64,000 nucleotides of DNA from Geobacter argillaceus (GTDB lineage Bacteria; Desulfobacterota; Desulfuromonadia; Geobacterales; DSM-12255). The DNA lies in NCBI RefSeq assembly GCF_007830735.1, contig NZ_VLLN01000001.1:1-64000 (forward strand). Reading direction: 5' to 3'. Under the pieces are notes generated by a model. The model made no database searches. It saw only the letters and a program-made list of their open reading frames with translations, and had not been told where the DNA came from. Shown here piece after piece: positions 62,740-64,000 of this stretch (positions are counted from its first letter, which is position 1; the number at the start of each line of letters is the position of its first letter). Position numbers and translations under genes: made by a program.

Positions 62740-63522
62740 ATGGCTAAGAAAGAAAAATCAGAATACATCATCCAGGCCGTCGACCATGCCCTTGATCTTT
62801 TGGAGCAATTTCACGATGAAGTGGACGAATTGGGGGTCACCGAACTCTCCAAGCGGCTCAAGCTCCACAAGAACAACGTCTTCAGACTGCTCGCCACCCT
62901 GGAGTCTCGCGGCTACATCGAACAGAACCGGGTGACCGAGAACTACCGTCTGGGACTCAAGACCCTCGAACTGGGGCAGACCTTCATCAAGCAGATGGGG
63001 CTTCTTCGCCAGTCCAGGCCGATTCTGGAAGCGCTGGTACGGGAGTGCAACGAAACCACCTACGTCTCCATTCTCAAGGAATTCCACATCGTGTATCTGG
63101 ACGTAGTGGAGACCGACCTGACAGTTCGGGTCGTGCCGCGGGTCGGTTCACGGCTTCCGGCTTACTGCACCGCTGCAGGCAAGGTACAGCTGGCCTACAT
63201 GACCGAGGAAGAGCTGGACAATTTCCTGCCGACCAAAGAGCTCAAACGCTATACCCCGAGCACCATCTCCGGCCGGGACGAACTGAAGGTTGACCTGAAA
63301 AAGGTGGCCGAACTGGGCTATGCCATCGACAACGAAGAACTGGATATCGGGGTCCGTTGTGTTGCAGCCCCGATTCGTGACTACACCCGTCGTATCATTG
63401 GTGCAGTGAGCATTTCGGGACCGTCCATGCGTTTCACCGAGGAGCGGATGGAAAACGAACTGATTCCCATGGTCAAGAGGGCAGGCGAAGACATCTCAGC
63501 CAAACTGGGGTACCACAAATAA
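62740..63522 (+). CDS. IclR-family transcriptional regulator
   Basis: A 260-residue IclR protein. The winged-helix domain is residues about 10-72 (LDLLEQFHDEVDELGVTELSKRLKLHKNNVFRLLATLESRG), and the effector domain follows (R-L-P-A-Y-C-T-A-A-G-K-V near residue 140; I-R-D-Y-T-R-R-I-I-G-A-V-S-I-S-G-P near 220). The ligand is likely a small organic acid, as for the family in general, but is not known. Nothing in the immediate downstream sequence is an obvious target; a hairpin terminator follows. Confidence 0.92.
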   Translation: MAKKEKSEYIIQAVDHALDLLEQFHDEVDELGVTELSKRLKLHKNNVFRLLATLESRGYIEQNRVTENYRLGLKTLELGQTFIKQMGLLRQSRPILEALVRECNETTYVSILKEFHIVYLDVVETDLTVRVVPRVGSRLPAYCTAAGKVQLAYMTEEELDNFLPTKELKRYTPSTISGRDELKVDLKKVAELGYAIDNEELDIGVRCVAAPIRDYTRRIIGAVSISGPSMRFTEERMENELIPMVKRAGEDISAKLGYHK

Positions 63523-63572
63523 GGGACCAGGACCAGTAGAACCAGGAACAGAAGCGCACAACAGCATTAGAC

Positions 63573-63596
63573 AAAGGCCCCGACACGGGGCCTTTT
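63573..63596. terminator. Bidirectional terminator between iclR and coaE
   Basis: AAAGGCCCC pairs with GGGGCCTTT around GACAC, with T-run on the plus strand (CCTTTTCAG). The end of the coaE stop codon touches its right arm. It serves the convergent genes. Confidence 0.88.
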
Positions 63597-64000
63597 CAGT
63601 TTTTCTCCGGTCCCTGAATCTCCCGTTCCCATATCGCCAGCACCTGCCGCTCCAGCTCTTCCGGGGTCCCCCTGTTGTCAATGACCAGCCTGCCACGGGC
63701 GGCCTTCTCCTCCATGGGCATCTGGCTTTCAATCCGCTGCAGCGCTTCCTGTCGGCTGATCCCGTCCCGCTTGCAGAGACGGGACGCCTGGGTCTCACGG
63801 TCAACATACACCACCCAGATCTCGTCAACCCGGCCGGTCACCCCGGCCTCGATCAGGAGCGGAGCCATATAGATCACCACCGTCTCTCCGTCATGCCGAT
63901 ACCGGGCAAGCAGCTCGTCGGCACGTGCGCCGATGGCCGGATGGGTGATCGCTTCCAGGCGGCGCCGGGCCGCCGGGTCACTGAAGACAATTGAGCCGAG
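63596..64000 (-). CDS. coaE: Dephospho-CoA kinase, C-terminal part (runs off right edge)
   Basis: About 134 codons of CoaE, the last enzyme of coenzyme A synthesis. Readable segments include FSDPAARRRLEAITHPAIG, VVIYMAPLLIEAG, WVVYVDRETQASRLCKRDGI and QMPMEEKAARGRLVIDN, all typical of the family. The N-terminal Walker A part lies outside the window. The frame is open to the edge; an internal ATG at 63880 is not the start. Confidence 0.93.
   Translation of the reverse strand, partial: LGSIVFSDPAARRRLEAITHPAIGARADELLARYRHDGETVVIYMAPLLIEAGVTGRVDEIWVVYVDRETQASRLCKRDGISRQEALQRIESQMPMEEKAARGRLVIDNRGTPEELERQVLAIWEREIQGPEKN

Overview
The window looks like the chromosome of a GC-rich deltaproteobacterium, most likely a member of the Geobacteraceae. 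This is inferred from gene content and order (thyX, DUF1385, prfA, prmC, murA, his genes, rpsU, yqeY, dnaG, rpoD; a separate rpmE-rho pair; an acetate-type symporter with an SSS-domain kinase; many intergenic palindromes). It is not based on a database search. No rRNA, tRNA or CRISPR array was seen.

Left edge (1-960): the N-terminal part of an IS630-type transposase, then a ParE/Phd toxin-antitoxin pair. 1050-6173 (minus strand) is the macromolecular-synthesis operon rpsU-yqeY-cvpA-dnaG-rpoD, with a good sigma70 promoter in front of rpsU and a hairpin terminator after rpoD. 6197-17727 (minus strand) is one long co-directional run: thyX, DUF1385, prfA, prmC, murA, hisG, hisD, hisC, hisB, hisH, hisA, hisF, hisE. 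Genes there either overlap by a few bases, sit within about 20 bases, or are separated by 70-220 base gaps filled by imperfect palindromic repeats of several families. rpmE and rho follow, then ligA and an MFS exporter on the other strand.

23622-27512 encodes a secreted multidomain protein ending in a duplicated dockerin-like motif and, next to it, a small cohesin-like lipoprotein: a possible surface docking pair. 27751-39334 carries acylphosphatase, a long GAPDH, a GspE/PilB-type ATPase, an OB-fold secreted protein, a radical SAM enzyme, a chemoreceptor, a glycine-zipper lipoprotein, a triple rhodanese protein without catalytic cysteines, a glycosyltransferase and a decayed VapBC module. 39429-49099 is a mixed metabolic/regulatory stretch: methyltransferase, YbaK, TraB-like protein, MutY-like glycosylase without Fe-S cysteines, M24 peptidase, TetR regulator with two matching operators, cupin, TfoX-like, thiamine-binding protein, DEAD-box helicase and TrmB.

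50464-61095 (plus strand, after truD) is the most interesting region. It is a tightly packed set: DUF4212 small subunit, sodium:solute symporter, DUF294 protein with lost catalytic aspartates, stand-alone receiver, a membrane HAMP/PAS/pseudo-histidine-kinase protein fused to a complete DEDDh 3'-5' exonuclease, a 63-residue membrane protein, a 1060-residue symporter-domain histidine kinase and a second DUF294 protein with intact motif. It resembles the acetate-sensing CrbS/CbrA-type neighbourhoods of other Proteobacteria and may couple short-chain organic acid uptake to a signalling pathway that involves a nucleotidyltransferase and a nuclease. The right end holds a TIM-barrel isomerase-like protein, a universal stress protein, an IclR regulator behind an AT-rich spacer, and the C-terminal part of coaE.
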